A stretch of 64,000 nt of DNA, from assembly GCF_947172395.1 (NCBI RefSeq), contig NC_069095.1:15660271-15724270 (forward strand). Reading direction: 5' to 3'. The DNA comes from Bicyclus anynana. Its lineage: Eukaryota > Arthropoda > Insecta > Lepidoptera > Nymphalidae. A program made the position numbers and the translations under genes. Position 1 is the stretch's first letter. Each line of letters begins with the position of its first letter. Below the pieces are notes generated by a model that was not told the DNA's origin, made no database searches, and saw only the letters and a program-made list of their open reading frames with translations. Of this stretch, positions 44,010 through 54,475 are shown piece by piece.

Positions 44010-44022
44010 TGATTATAAATAA

Positions 44023-44245
44023 CTAGCGGACCCGGTCAAGCTTCGCTTTGACTTATGTGTACTTCTTCCCTATCCCTACACTACCCTACTCCTACCCCTA
44101 CCCTATCGCTACCCTTCTTTTTAAGATATATTCTGCTATTCTTGACGGAGACAATTCCAACGAATCAATAGCCATGAAAATCGGTCCAGCAGATCTCGAG
44201 TTATAAGTGTTGTAACAAACTCGACTTTCTTTTATATATGTATAG
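44023..44245 (-). mobile_element. Helitron B with short CCCTAC tract
   Basis: CTAG end (ctagcggacccgg on the given strand) and TCTATACATATATAAAAG start on the minus strand. A ccctaccctactcctac-type tract lies at 44075-44118, the same internal position as in the copies at 7820 and 60843. Confidence 0.7.
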
Positions 44246-44454
44246 ATGCACACTAATCGAAACCATGACATAATCGCCTCGCTGCGGGACAAGCTTACGG
44301 CTCACCGTCCGTGCTCTTACATCTTACCATGCACGATTACGTCTCGTCGTGCATGATTACCCCTCGTCCATCCCGCGTATAGCCTCGCCGTCAACCTGTA
44401 GGCGAGCTGTAAGCGTGGCGTCACATAGCCGTAGACGATTCGACGCCTGAAGAT

Positions 44455-44745
44455 CAATTCACTAACTTTTACAACATATGGTAGAATGGAGCATTCTACC
44501 ACAGAACAGCGAGACATCGTGAAAAATGGCAACCCTTTGTTGTCGAGGTTCAGTCAACCCGCACGAAACGAAATTCAAACCATTTCTAGTTAGAACTGTT
44601 AAGACTGGAATGCCCTTCCGGCGTCTGTGTTTTCAGACAATTTGTTCACTTACAAGGCAAGAGTGAATAGGCATATTCTAGGCAAGCGCGCTTCATCTAA
44701 GACCATCATTGCTTAACATCAGGCATGATTGTAAAAAAAATGCAA
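44455..44745 (+). mobile_element. LINE tail C, decayed
   Basis: Contains ttctaccacagaacagcgag, cccgcacgaaacgaaattc, tggaatgcccttccgg and the tail catcattgcttaacatcagg then catgattgtaa. Stops and frameshifts are present. Closest relative in the window is 59690-59900. Confidence 0.65.
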
Positions 44746-44788
44746 AACCACAGTTAACAATACATATTAGGATGCCTCATTAGTGCAT

Positions 44789-45029
44789 ATGGGCGGGGCA
44801 CATAGTTCGAAGAGCCGATGGGCGTTGGGGTCCCAAAGTGCTGGAATGGCGACCCCGCACTAGTAAGCGCAGTGTTGGTTGATCCCCCACCAGGTGGACT
44901 GATGATATCAAGCGAATCGCAGGTATTCGCTGGATGCAGGTGGCTCAGTGTCGTGATGATTGGAAGCCCTTACAAAAGGCCTATGTCCTGCAGTGGACGT
45001 CCATCGGATGATATGATGATGATGATGAT
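44789..45029 (+). mobile_element. RTE/BovB-like LINE tail next to the receptor exon
   Basis: The frame reads AGHIVRRADGRWGPKVLEW, RPRTSKRSVG, a stop where the related copy has R, then SPTRWTDDIKR, AGIRWMQVAQ and KAYVLQWTSIG. It ends in (gat)n up to 45029. Nearly identical to the inverted copy at 15572-15905. Its end lies 37 bases before the exon at 45067, so it is the closest transposon to coding sequence in the window. Confidence 0.88.
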
Positions 45030-45040
45030 CATTGCGTATA

Positions 45041-45066
45041 GTTGACCGGTGTTCTGTTTGTTCCAG
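45041..45066 (+). promoter_or_regulatory. Splice acceptor region of the mAChR exon
   Basis: A pyrimidine-rich tgttctgtttgttccag ends in AG at 45065-45066. A branch-site-like ttgac with A at 45045 lies 21 bases before the AG. The whole signal sits in the 37 bases between the RTE tail and the exon. Confidence 0.8.
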
Positions 45067-45117
45067 ATCGGTCCGCTCTCGGTCGGCGAACGTGCCGCGG
45101 TGGAGAGAGTTGACGTC
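45067..45117 (+). other. mAChR-A: 5' part of the receptor exon, UTR or upstream coding
   Basis: In frame with the receptor and without stops. With the first ATG at 45118 (purine at -3) this is most simply 5' UTR. If an upstream exon supplies a start in phase 0, it would be coding. Confidence 0.6.
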
Positions 45118-45854
45118 ATGCTCATCGATTCCAACTACTCAGCTAACCTCTCAGACCTGGAGTTTGGCACCGACCTCCCCGCCAGCCCCTTCAGTCTCGC
45201 CCAAAAGATCGTCATCGCCATATTCGCCAGCGTGCTCTCCGTGCTGACCGTCGTCGGCAACTCCATGGTCATGATCTCCTTCAAGATCGACAAGCAACTC
45301 CAAACCATCAGCAACTACTTCCTGTTCTCCCTCGCCGTGGCCGACTTCGCCGTCGGGCTCATCTCCATGCCGCTGTACACCATGTTCACGATATACGGCT
45401 ACTGGCCGCTCGGACCTCACATTTGCGACACCTGGCTCGCTTTGGATTACCTGGCGTCGAATGCGTCGGTCCTCAACCTTTTGATAATAAGTTTTGATAG
45501 GTATTTTAGTGTGACGCGACCGCTCACTTACAGGGCGAAGAGGACTACACGCCGCGCGACGGTGATGATAGGGGGGGCGTGGGGATTCAGTTTGATACTA
45601 TGGCCGCCATGGATCTATGCGTGGCCGTACATAGACGGCGAGCGGAAAGTGCCAGAGCGCGAGTGCTACATTCAGTTTATAGAGACCAATCAGTTCATTA
45701 CGTTTGGGACGGCAATCGCCGCGTTCTATGTGCCAGTGACAGTTATGTGTTTTTTGTACTATAAGATATGGAGGGAGACAAAGAAAAGACAGAAGGACCT
45801 ACCTAATCTACAAGGGGGGAAGAAGCATGACTCGTCTAAGAGGTCGAATTCCAG
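45118..45854 (+). CDS. mAChR-A: Muscarinic acetylcholine receptor, A type: exon for N-terminus to TM5 (partial)
   Basis: G-protein-coupled receptor for acetylcholine in the plasma membrane; the insect A type is known to couple through Gq to calcium release. 245 codons plus 2 bases are present. Numbered from the ATG at 45118: putative N-glycosylation at N6 and N10; TM1 about 27-52 (GN at 47-48); TM2 about 65-88 with D76; W96 in the first outer loop; C103 and C183 as the disulphide pair; TM3 with the acetylcholine-binding D110, Y111 and N115; DRY at 127-129; TM4 with W155 and W162; TM5 with T195, T198 and P206; then the basic start of the inner loop 3 (RETKKRQKDLPNLQ). The DRY-side segment TRPLTYRAKRTTRRA and the KKRQKDLPNLQ segment resemble fly mAChR-A as recalled. 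The exon frame is open upstream to the acceptor at 45066 (17 codons, IGPLSVGERAAVERVDV), so an upstream start is possible. ICL3, TM6 and TM7 are absent. Composition is clearly more GC-rich than its surroundings. Confidence 0.93.
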
Positions 45855-45860
45855 GTGAGT
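45853..45860 (+). promoter_or_regulatory. Splice donor of the mAChR exon
   Basis: ccag|gtgagt, a near-consensus donor; exon end 45854. Two bases (ag) are left over, so the next exon should begin with C or T to restore Ser, as in the fly protein after KRSNS. Reading straight through hits a stop at 45856. Confidence 0.88.
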
Positions 45861-46569
45861 GCAAAACGTATTACCTACATTATTTTATACTCGGCTTTTG
45901 CCCTGGGTTCGCTTAGGATTGCAGATCACATACACTAAAATAGGATCATATATGGTAGATCAATGACACGGATAAACTAAAAAATATTGAACTCCGATAA
46001 CGACTGTTGTTTATACGATTTTTTTCTTCAAATCAAATGTGAATATCTAGTACCTTCTAGGATAGCGCCTTCTCACCTAGACCTTTCTATCATGCATGAT
46101 AGTAGTTAAGCGCAAGCCTATAGTACAAAAGAAATAAATAGGTGCCAGCGGCAAAGAGGTACAGGCCGATTACCTTTTAAAAATCCATACATTACATATT
46201 CATTATTGTTATTTATGGATGTATAAGAAACCAGAGTTTGAATCTATGAGTTCCCTCCATATCCTAAGGTCCTGTATGAATTTTCTTTTTCTTTAGGACG
46301 GCTTACCTTTCTCAAAAGTTCATCCCTCGCCAGTGATAGGTACACCTATTGGTTTACCTGGTATACGCCAGATAGGTCAACAATAGATAACACAATAAGA
46401 AAGAAGAAGTTACAAATACAATTTATTTATTTATTTATAAAATATACATAATACAGGAAAACTAAATAAATACAGCAAAATTATGCAACATGGATACAAT
46501 ATTTTGTGATGTGATCCCAGAGTCTCCATTCAGCATTACAAACATGTTTCTATATGATTTTGCCCATTA
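45861..46569 (+). other. Start of the downstream receptor intron
   Basis: AT-rich, no coding signal. An (atttatttatttat)-like run at 46421-46440 may be the tail of a LINE fragment. Confidence 0.5.
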
Positions 46570-46579
46570 AATTAAGCTT

Positions 46580-46766
46580 CATCAATATCAATCCATATTC
46601 GGATCACTGCTGAGCTCGAGTCTCCTCTCAGAATGAGAGGGGTTAGGCCAATAGTCCACCACGCTGGCCCAATGCGGATTGGCAAACTTCACACACGCAG
46701 AGAATTAAGAAAATTCTCTGGGTTGCAGGTTTCCTCATGATGTTTTTCCTTCATCGTTTGAGAATT
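46580..46766 (-). mobile_element. SINE-2, 5'-truncated, with 10-bp target-site duplication
   Basis: The minus-strand tail half is flanked by aattaagctt at 46570-46579 and 46767-46776. Ends at ccttcatcgtttgag; the head was never copied. Confidence 0.88.
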
Positions 46767-46776
46767 AATTAAGCTT

Positions 46777-47812
46777 AGGTAGAACTAATATTGTAATAGT
46801 ATTTTCATTTATGATACCTACTCGGAAAGTAGTGTTGTTTTGATCTGAGTATTGGGTGGAAAATGTTGCTTCCCTCCATAGGGAGGGAATAACTCATACA
46901 AATTACTTCCCATCTAAGGGCCGGAATGAACTTTAAAAATAGAATTGCTGTCATCAGCAGTCAGCTGTGAAGAGTTTTGTGTTTTTTTTAATTTGTCCCC
47001 AACTAAATTCGGGGATAGGCAAATATCGTTGACCATACAGCCTGTTCAGACGTCAGTGCGTTTAAATACCTCGGGAATTGATTCTTTCCACCCTCGGTTA
47101 ACAATTTACTATTTATTACACTGATGATCCAGGGATTTATACTAAAAAATAGAATCCCATATGGACGAAAGCGGGCGTCGAATAGGACATATAAATTAGT
47201 TTTATTTACCGGAGCCGCGACGCAAATGGCTATTCCCAATATAAACTAACCAGACTTTATATGCTACTTGGAAAAAGTAGAGTTCTTTAGCGCCAAAGTT
47301 ACGATTTCACTAACTTTGGGAATCACTGTCCTTTCCACTTTTATTTTCATCGATCGCTAAGTTCCCAGTCGAAGTAAGAAACTTAATGGTCCAACCAAAA
47401 TCATTACATACAATCTGCAAGTTTAGCAATGCCCACAAAAACTTTTACTGTAATTCTGTTTGGCAGTTCGCCACGTCCAAACGAAAATGTATTATAGCTC
47501 TCTCGTATTAAGTTCCATTTTTGTTTGTCGCCGTTCTATATTTTCATTCGTTCTTTCGTGAAAGTTCCGCCCGAAGCTTGTAAAGAGTGAATGACGATAG
47601 TTTTTCTTTGTGAGCTTTTGGTTTACTGTTATTTTTATGCTGTTGTTTAATTCATCATACTTTCTAAAAAATACAGTACCGAATACTCCTTGTCTGGATA
47701 AATAATCCGGAAGGATTTACGAAAGGTTAAAATACTTTTGATATTTAACTTCTGTAAAATAATACGGACGGAAAAGTAGACCGTAAGGAAAAGGGCTGTA
47801 ATTTTATCTTAA
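46777..47812. other. Unannotated intron-like DNA
   Basis: 47012-47045 shares a motif with 38441-38475. A minus-strand 78-codon frame at 47003-47239 is unrecognised. 47320-47600 looks unique. Confidence 0.35.
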
Positions 47813-47813
47813 T

Positions 47814-48000
47814 TGACGGCCTTCGTGGCGCAGAGGTATGCGGGTGTACAAGACGTTGGTCCTGGGTTCGATCCCCGGCTGGGCCGATTGAGGTTTTCTT
47901 ACATTAATTGGTCCAGGTCTTCGGCCGTGGCTAGTTACCACCCTACCGGCAAACATGTACCGCCAAGCGATTTAGCGTTCGTTTGCGTTATCGTGTATAG
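47814..48000 (+). mobile_element. SINE-1, 3'-truncated
   Basis: Head gacggccttcgtggcgcag (gatttac shortened to gtgtac), exact B box, linker with extra acatta, ctagttaccaccctaccgg, ends near gcgttatcgtgta. Confidence 0.85.
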
Positions 48001-48035
48001 CCTAGTATGTAATATTATTAATAACAAAGTTAAAC

Positions 48036-48165
48036 AAATCCCTTGACTCTACGATCTCACCTGATCGTAAGTGACGATGCAATCTAAGATAGAAGTGAAT
48101 TTACTTCGAAGGAATCGCAGGGATTCGCTGGATGCAGGCGGCTCAGAATTGTGATGTTTGCAAGA
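48036..48165. mobile_element. SINE-1 tail (minus) joined to RTE fragment (plus)
   Basis: 48036-48100 reads cacctgatcgtaagtgacg and cattctaagat-type SINE-1 tail on the minus strand. 48106-48165 reads aatcgcagggattcgctgg and atgcaggcggctcag, the GIRWMQ-Q part of the RTE-like frame. Confidence 0.6.
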
Positions 48166-49243
48166 GGAGATTTGCATGAAAAAATGTCTGGGAATCACCT
48201 CATTTCTAAGTTTGCTGGGCTGTGCAGCGTTTGGGAAACTTATATAAATAAAACTGAATAAAGCATACTTTATTAACAAATTAAATTAATTAAAACTCTT
48301 AAATAATAGATTGTTTTTAATTATCGGTTTTTGTACAGTAGAAATGTCTCGCTTTGACGTGTTAATGAGGGCTGTCCGATCGTCGGGATCGATGTCGATA
48401 ATTCGAGTAGGGATGGAGTCGGAAGTATCGATGAATATTCAAGAGGTGATCTGTCGGGATACAAGAATAACAAGTGGTTCGGTGGTCATTATGGCGTCGA
48501 GTGTCGATTTTAGTGGTGTATTTTTTGCTGTGTATTTTTAATTTTCAGCTTGATGATCATTATTAATTGCGTTGGGACGAGTTAATGAGTTTCAGGGAGT
48601 GTTCACATCTGACGTTATGTCAGTCGTGGACTGTATATATACGGCATATGTCATATACGGCGGCGTGGCGCAGTGGTTAATGACCTTAGTGCTGGACTCC
48701 TACCAGCTAAAAAAATCCCCTCCTGACCCCAAGGTGTTGGTGTTCCTGCCAACACGACCTACCACCAACACCCCTATGTATCGAGCTCTATTTCTTTCTC
48801 TTTCGTCCTTCTCTTTACACTTTATTATTCCTTCCAGATGAAATCTTATAGCTTCCCATTTCTCTATCGTCTCCAGCATTATGCTGCTTAGATTTCCAAC
48901 TTCTATTTCGCTCCCATTTTCGGTTAATGACCTTGCTTTCAATTCCCACAACTGGAAAAATATTTGTATGACGAGCATGGATGTTTTTCAGTGTCTGGGT
49001 GTATTTATACATATATTATACATATAAGTATTTATATGTAGTATAAAAATATATATGACAATAGAGTCTGCTATCTTAATCTGTGGCGTGCACAGGGTTC
49101 CTAACTACGGTAGGCACTGTACGTATAAAAAGTACAAAATAGAAAATTTCTCCTCCAATACAGGTTCGTATAAATTCTCAGGGTATACAGTGCGTTTTGC
49201 ATCTATGAAGTCTACGCCACTTATTCTAGTACCCATAACACAA
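48166..49243. other. Unannotated intron-like DNA
   Basis: A plus-strand frame of about 64 codons from the ATG at 48344 is unrecognised. A tRNA-like patch (gcggcgtggcgcagtgg) lies at 48660-48690 without a clear B box. A region with repeated tcctt and tctt follows. Confidence 0.35.
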
Positions 49244-49434
49244 TCTATAAGCAGCGCCGGACCGAGGTAAATTTTAGAATGGAGCGAGATCCAATTATGG
49301 CGCCTTTCGCGCACGTAAATTCATCACATAAATTTCTTTTCGATCTTGTCTTTACCATTTCGGCGCCCCCTAGGATTTGGCGCCTGGAGCGACCGCTCCG
49401 TTCGCCGTATGGACGGTCCGGCCCTGTCTATAAG
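49244..49434. mobile_element. hAT-like MITE with exact 8-bp target duplication
   Basis: The element 49252-49426 (175 bp) starts cagcgccggacc and ends ggtccggccctg, inverted repeats with one mismatch in 12. tctataag stands directly on both sides (49244-49251 and 49427-49434), an 8-bp duplication as made by hAT transposases. No coding capacity. Confidence 0.88.
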
Positions 49435-49804
49435 CTTACTTTGGGGCTAGTGATGTGTGTATTGTGGTAAGGTTTTTTTTTCAAAAACGTAATTTCAATA
49501 GATACGTATACCTTTACTTATAAGACGAGAATAATTATATGACACAAAGATGGAAACAAGACTGTAAAATTGTAAAGTTTTGTACCTATGATTACGTCAC
49601 AAATGCGCGGTTGGGCATACGTGACTTCAAAGTCACTTTCCCGGACATCTACCGGTCTAAGGACATAGTTTTGTTGGTAACTAAATGGCCCCTAATGAGG
49701 TTTAGGCCCCTATCTTTGGCAGACAGCCAGGATACTTATTACTAGATCACGTCTCGCTATGGTTATGACTTCTATTAAACATCGCTACTTCCACATAATG
49801 CTTT
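49435..49804. other. Unannotated intron-like DNA
   Basis: Nothing recognised except a 16-base palindrome gtgacttcaaagtcac at 49621-49636. Confidence 0.4.
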
Positions 49805-50124
49805 TTTTATTTTTTTTTATTCTTTACAAGTTAGCTCTTGACTACAATCTCACCTGATGGTAAGTGATGATGCAGTCTAAGATGGAATCGGGCTAACTTG
49901 TTAGGAGGAGGATGTAAATCCACACTCCTTTCGGTTTCTACACGACATCATACTGGAACGCTAAATCGCTTGGTGGTACGTCTTTGCCGGTAGGGTGGTA
50001 ACTAGCCACGGCCGAAGCCTCCCACCAGCCAGACATGGACCGATTAAGAAAATCTCAATCGACCCAGCCGGGAATCGAACCCAGGACCTCCGGTTTGTAA
50101 TACCACTGCGCCACGGAGGCCGTC
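49805..50124 (-). mobile_element. SINE-1, full length
   Basis: Poly-T start, all body blocks including ggtagggtggtaactagcc, head cactgcgccacggaggc. A short deletion removes atccaccgcgcata of the head. Confidence 0.9.
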
Positions 50125-50739
50125 AAAAACAGTCGTCAAAATCAGTCCTCTCTAAGACCTTAGTTTGAATACAGCATGGTGGCAGCAAAAAAAGCTTTTA
50201 AAATATTTTGAGTATTTGGTAATCTATATTGTCCAGACAGTACATTAGAGGTTTCCATCTTTACATACGGAATTACTAGTAAAGACCCCACACCCTAAAA
50301 AATTTCAGACGGAGTTACTAGTTCAGAACCCACCACCCCAAATAATCTTATCGTCAAGCGTAAGAAACCCCGTAGCAAGTTGTAAGGCACATTTTCCCAT
50401 TATCAATCTTCCATTTTTCACTGGATTCCGCAATTTGCGGAACGCTTCCCGACAGCACTACTCAAGCGCCATTAATCCTCCCCCCTCCGAGGGGTGGGTA
50501 CGTAGCGAGGCATTACCGGGAAGATACACGGAAGATTTACGCTTTAGCGTACGTAACTTGAGCATGTTTTATTTAACGTGTCTGTTTTATTATTCTTTGC
50601 CACCCTCATGCGATCCAAGTAACCGTGGCAAAGAATATAATTATAATCTCAGTAGGTACATGTTAAATTTACTCTCATTTACATATACATACATATATTA
50701 CATACAAAATATACAAAACACTATTAAAAGCTTATAAAA
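50125..50739. other. Unannotated intron-like DNA
   Basis: A diverged short direct repeat, ggaattactagtaaagacccc and ggagttactagttcagaaccc, lies at 50270-50335. No gene recognised. Confidence 0.4.
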
Positions 50740-51000
50740 AAAAATTTACCCTCCGGGACATGAGTGCCCAAGCAACCGGTGCTCAGGTGCTGCGGTGGTC
50801 AGGGCTCTAGAGTGAGGAACCTCCTCACAATACGCGCCGTTTCAAGAATAACTGCCTTCTGTATCCAACAGTTAAGCGAAAGCTTCTTAAGGTGTTGGTC
50901 GAAGCTTTTCGCTATAAGACCATTGACTGAAACAACCATCGAAACAATAATAGTTGACTCAACACAACTATCATTGGGTTGTGTATAAATTACCTCTTTT
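50740..51000 (-). mobile_element. LINE tail A
   Basis: The minus-strand frame of about 60 codons ends in IIVSMVVSVNGLIAKSFDQH, KKLSLNCWI, QKAVILETARIVRRFLTLEP and a stop, followed by the common 3' UTR (ggttgcttgggcactc in reverse). A three-residue gap (KSR missing) relative to 54202. C-terminal end of a non-LTR retrotransposon polyprotein. Confidence 0.75.
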
Positions 51001-51349
51001 GAGCGACTCATTTTTATACGCTAGTGACACATCTAGAAGTATTTAGCATCATTGATATCCGTTGTAAAAATATCCCCAAAATAAACCACTTGTTGCAAGG
51101 CCGTGCTATATTTAGCCGGGCATAAAAAGACATGATAAAATGAAGTCCGTCCGAGACCTTGGTAATGAAGTATTATCTTGAACACATAAGTAGCCATTGT
51201 GTAGGCTGCGAAGGGAAACGCCACATCTTTGGCGAGTGTCCACGCCGTTTAGTTGACAATTTGAGATAAGTTATCTATCGTTAAAAAACTGTCCAAGAGA
51301 GTTGGATTATACTTCAACGAGAAAATAGGCATGCTTTTAGTTATATGAC
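51001..51349. other. Unannotated intron-like DNA
   Basis: Opens with acgctagtgacacatct, also at the end of repeat R. Otherwise nothing. Confidence 0.35.
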
Positions 51350-51636
51350 ATATCATTATCAACCCATATTCGGCTCACTGCTGAGCTCAAGTCTCCGCTC
51401 AGAATGAGAGGAATTAAGCCAATAGTCGCTGGCCCAATGCGGATTGGCAGACACAGAGAATCAAGAAAATTCTCTGGTATGCAGGTTTCTTCACGATGTT
51501 TTTACTTTACCGTTTGAGACACGTGATATTTAATTTCTTAACCGAAAAGTTGGAGGTGCATGCACCGGTTATCTGGTATTCAAAGCTACACTCTCCGAAT
51601 GTAAGGTAGAGGTCAAATACACTGGGCTATCATGGG
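51350..51636 (-). mobile_element. SINE-2, old
   Basis: Minus-strand copy with several deletions and a decayed B box (ggtattcaaagctac in its place). Confidence 0.85.
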
Positions 51637-52930
51637 TAATGCATAAATATTTACAAAACATTAATTATAAATGATGATTATTTTTTTATAATGAACCTAT
51701 TTTGAACATGCATGATACCATCCTTAATTTAGTTCTATTTAAATTCAATATTTTTTTTTATTATTAATAACAAGGCAGTGCATCAGTATTAGATAGTACA
51801 GCTGGCCTATTTCCTATTATCAACGCATCAAAATAAAAAACAAATCAATTGACGAAATGTCATCCACATATGATACAAATTACAAATATCATCCGGTGCT
51901 TATGTATTATTATATCTTTTAGTATGTAGATGACACTTTGTTGTCCACGTCAATAGGTTGATAATAAAGAACAAAATAGTGAATAGGCCAGCAGGGTTAG
52001 CAGGCTTATTCACTATCTTTGACGTAGGCTACTCATAGTTGACATAAATGAAATTGAGATTTTATGTAAAAATGTACTACACTAAAAATTTCGTAGAAAA
52101 AAAGAAGACCGCGGATTTGAAGCACAAACCAAGACTCGAATCTAGGAATTATAGATCCAAAGCCATTTAGGCTGATAGCTTTAACAAACTAGGTAGTCAT
52201 GTTATTTCCAGATATAGGTAATTCCTTGCGGGTAAGATGCAGTCAGAAATAAATCGGCAACCAAAATGGTTACCTAATAGGAACCGAATGCCCTATTTTC
52301 TATTATTTTCCAAGCGATACGAAGGCAGGTCAAGACCGACTTAGAGAGTAGGTATTTCTTACCTACTCTTATGTTTTTTTATTCGAAAAATTAATGAAGA
52401 GTTTACATTTGCACGAAAATATTTTTGAATTCGAAATTGAGGTCGAGCCGTTGGTTGAGTTCAAAGTCAGTTCGCCTTAAGATGGATTTTAATGGCATTT
52501 TTTTAAAGTGGTTTCATTAAATTTAAATTTTATTTTAGATTTTAAACATTACGCTCATTAGCTTACGAGTAATGCTTAAACAAAGAAAGAGTCTTGTTAA
52601 TAGTAGTGAAAATTATTGTCATTTTTTTATTCTTTGAGATTTTTATTGACATTATTTTATTAATCAATAATCAATTATTGTACTTTTGTTGTTTTAATTT
52701 AATTTGTATTTTTAAAGTAGTATTGTAAATAGTTTGTAATATTTTTTTAAGACAAAAGATATATATTGTAGTTAGATAACATAAACTACGTTTTATATTT
52801 TTTAAATATTGTAAACGTTGTGAAGATATATGTAATATATGTATACACGATACAAGGTTCTGCGGTTGGTCTTTATAAATATATAAATAAATAGGCCTTT
52901 CTGACAAGACACTTATTATCACACTAGCAC
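51637..52930. other. Unannotated intron-like DNA with a SINE-3-like head
   Basis: 52125-52200 reads aagactcgaatctaggaatt on the minus-strand tRNA-like pattern, similar to 20074-20142. The rest is AT-rich with no gene. Confidence 0.35.
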
Positions 52931-52934
52931 CTAT

Positions 52935-53100
52935 AAAGGCGAAAGTTTGTGAGTGTGTGTGTTTGTAAGATCTACACGCCGCAACTACTGAACCAATTTT
53001 ACTGAAATTTGCAAATTGTATCCTAGATTAACACATCAGCTACTTTTTATCACAAAAAATCAAGGTTCCGCAGGATTTGTGAAAAAATCATTTTAATGCT
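52935..53100 (+). mobile_element. Helitron B relic
   Basis: acctataaaggcgaaagtttg, gaaatttgcaaattg, agattaacacatcagctac and ggatttgtgaaaaa match one unit of 32906-33282. The 3' end is lost. Confidence 0.65.
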
Positions 53101-53134
53101 GATTATTTCTCAGCTCAAAACCTCTCGGGCTGAA

Positions 53135-53411
53135 TTCAAAATTCAAAATTCGTTTATTTCAAGTAGGCTCCAGTTTACAAGCACTTTTGATACGTCAGTT
53201 GACTATTTGTAAAGATTCTACCACCGGTTCGGAAGGCAGGTTCTGCTGAGAAGAAACCGGCAAGAAACTCAACAGTTGCACTTTTAAAAAAAAATCATAC
53301 AATATTATAATTTACAATTGATGAGAACATTACAATTTCTTATAGTTTTACTTCCTGTATGAAGGTGAAAGCTGATCCAACGGCCTCCAAGCATCTTTAT
53401 CATTGAGGAAC
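53135..53411 (-). mobile_element. LINE tail B
   Basis: The minus-strand frame ends FLNDKDAWRPLDQLSPSYRK and a stop at 53348, then the standard 3' UTR to a (ttcaaaa)n-like tail at the left. Beyond the shared part the frame is not conserved. Confidence 0.78.
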
Positions 53412-54201
53412 CTGACTAACCAATTTTGCCAGTTTTTTGCCATTTTGCCAACCCTGTCACCCCATAGTAACGTCACTAGAGCCCTCAAATTCAGCATATG
53501 AGTACGAATAGAATACATACTCGAGAGCGGACGCACTAAGGGCGCGTTCCCACACTGTCGTAACGATAAATAGTCGTGTATTGTCTAATTAAATCTAGAT
53601 GTTCCGGTTCACATGTAGGACGCCGTGATAAGCTGTTGTTGACGACTCTTTAACGACAGGCGTCCACAGATGAAATGCGTCCGATACGTACGGTGCGGAT
53701 CAGTGAACGCCTACCATTACTGAGACAAAAGATGATCTAGACAAGGGAAATTGCTCGCACGTCAATAATTGTAAAACGAAAAAATGTCGTGACGTCACTT
53801 GTTGTTTCAAGTTTGTTTGTCTAAATACGATTTTTTTTTAGTTTTACGATTAATCGTTACAGAGTGGGTCCGAAGGCAGATATTATCGGGTTACAGCGCC
53901 AATTATAAATGTTCATTAAAATTCATTCGGCGCAATATTTTTATCACAACACGTCAATTGCTAACGATACGTATACGTACAAATTAAACGCGCGTGTATC
54001 TATTAAACATGGCCGTGGGGAGATCGGGGTAAACCGAAATGTAATATTTTGTGTTTACTTTTATAATAGTTTGTTATTTTTTCATGATATAGTTTTTTGT
54101 TGACTAAGAGTATTTCAAATATTATTATTTAAATACGTAATAATGTGAAATGGAACTCTTTACTCTTTATTCTAAAAGCATAACAATGTTAATTAAATAT
54201 A
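53412..54201. other. Unannotated intron-like DNA
   Basis: gggcgcgttcccacactg at 53539-53556 resembles a transposon end, but no partner was found. No gene. Confidence 0.35.
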
Positions 54202-54475
54202 TCAAAATACTTGGATCTTGCTCACGAGATTACCGCCAGTGTCGATTATTGTTCCGATAGTCGTTTCAGTCAATGGTCTTATAGCGAAAAGCTTCGACCA
54301 ACATCATAAGAAGCTTTCGCTTAACTGTTGGATCAAGAGTCGGATACAGAAAGCAGTGATTCTTGAGACGGCGCGTATTGTGAGGAGGTTCCACATTCTG
54401 GAGCTCTGACCACCGGTTGGTTGGGCACTCAAATGTCCCGCAGCGGGAGGGTTATTTATTTATAAATTTTTAATG
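54202..54475 (+). mobile_element. LINE tail A, open frame
   Basis: Best-preserved copy. The frame reads SIIVPIVVSVNGLIAKSFDQ, HHKKLSLNCWIKSRIQKAV, ILETARIVRRFHILEL and a stop at 54407, then gtcccgcagcgggaggg. 5'-truncated. Confidence 0.78.

Noticed and set aside
45151..45420. Antisense 89-codon frame within the receptor exon
   Set aside because: Shadow of the GC-rich receptor coding strand.
54202..54409. Host gene exon from an open frame
   Set aside because: The same peptide ends occur in three copies on both strands, so it is a retrotransposon tail.
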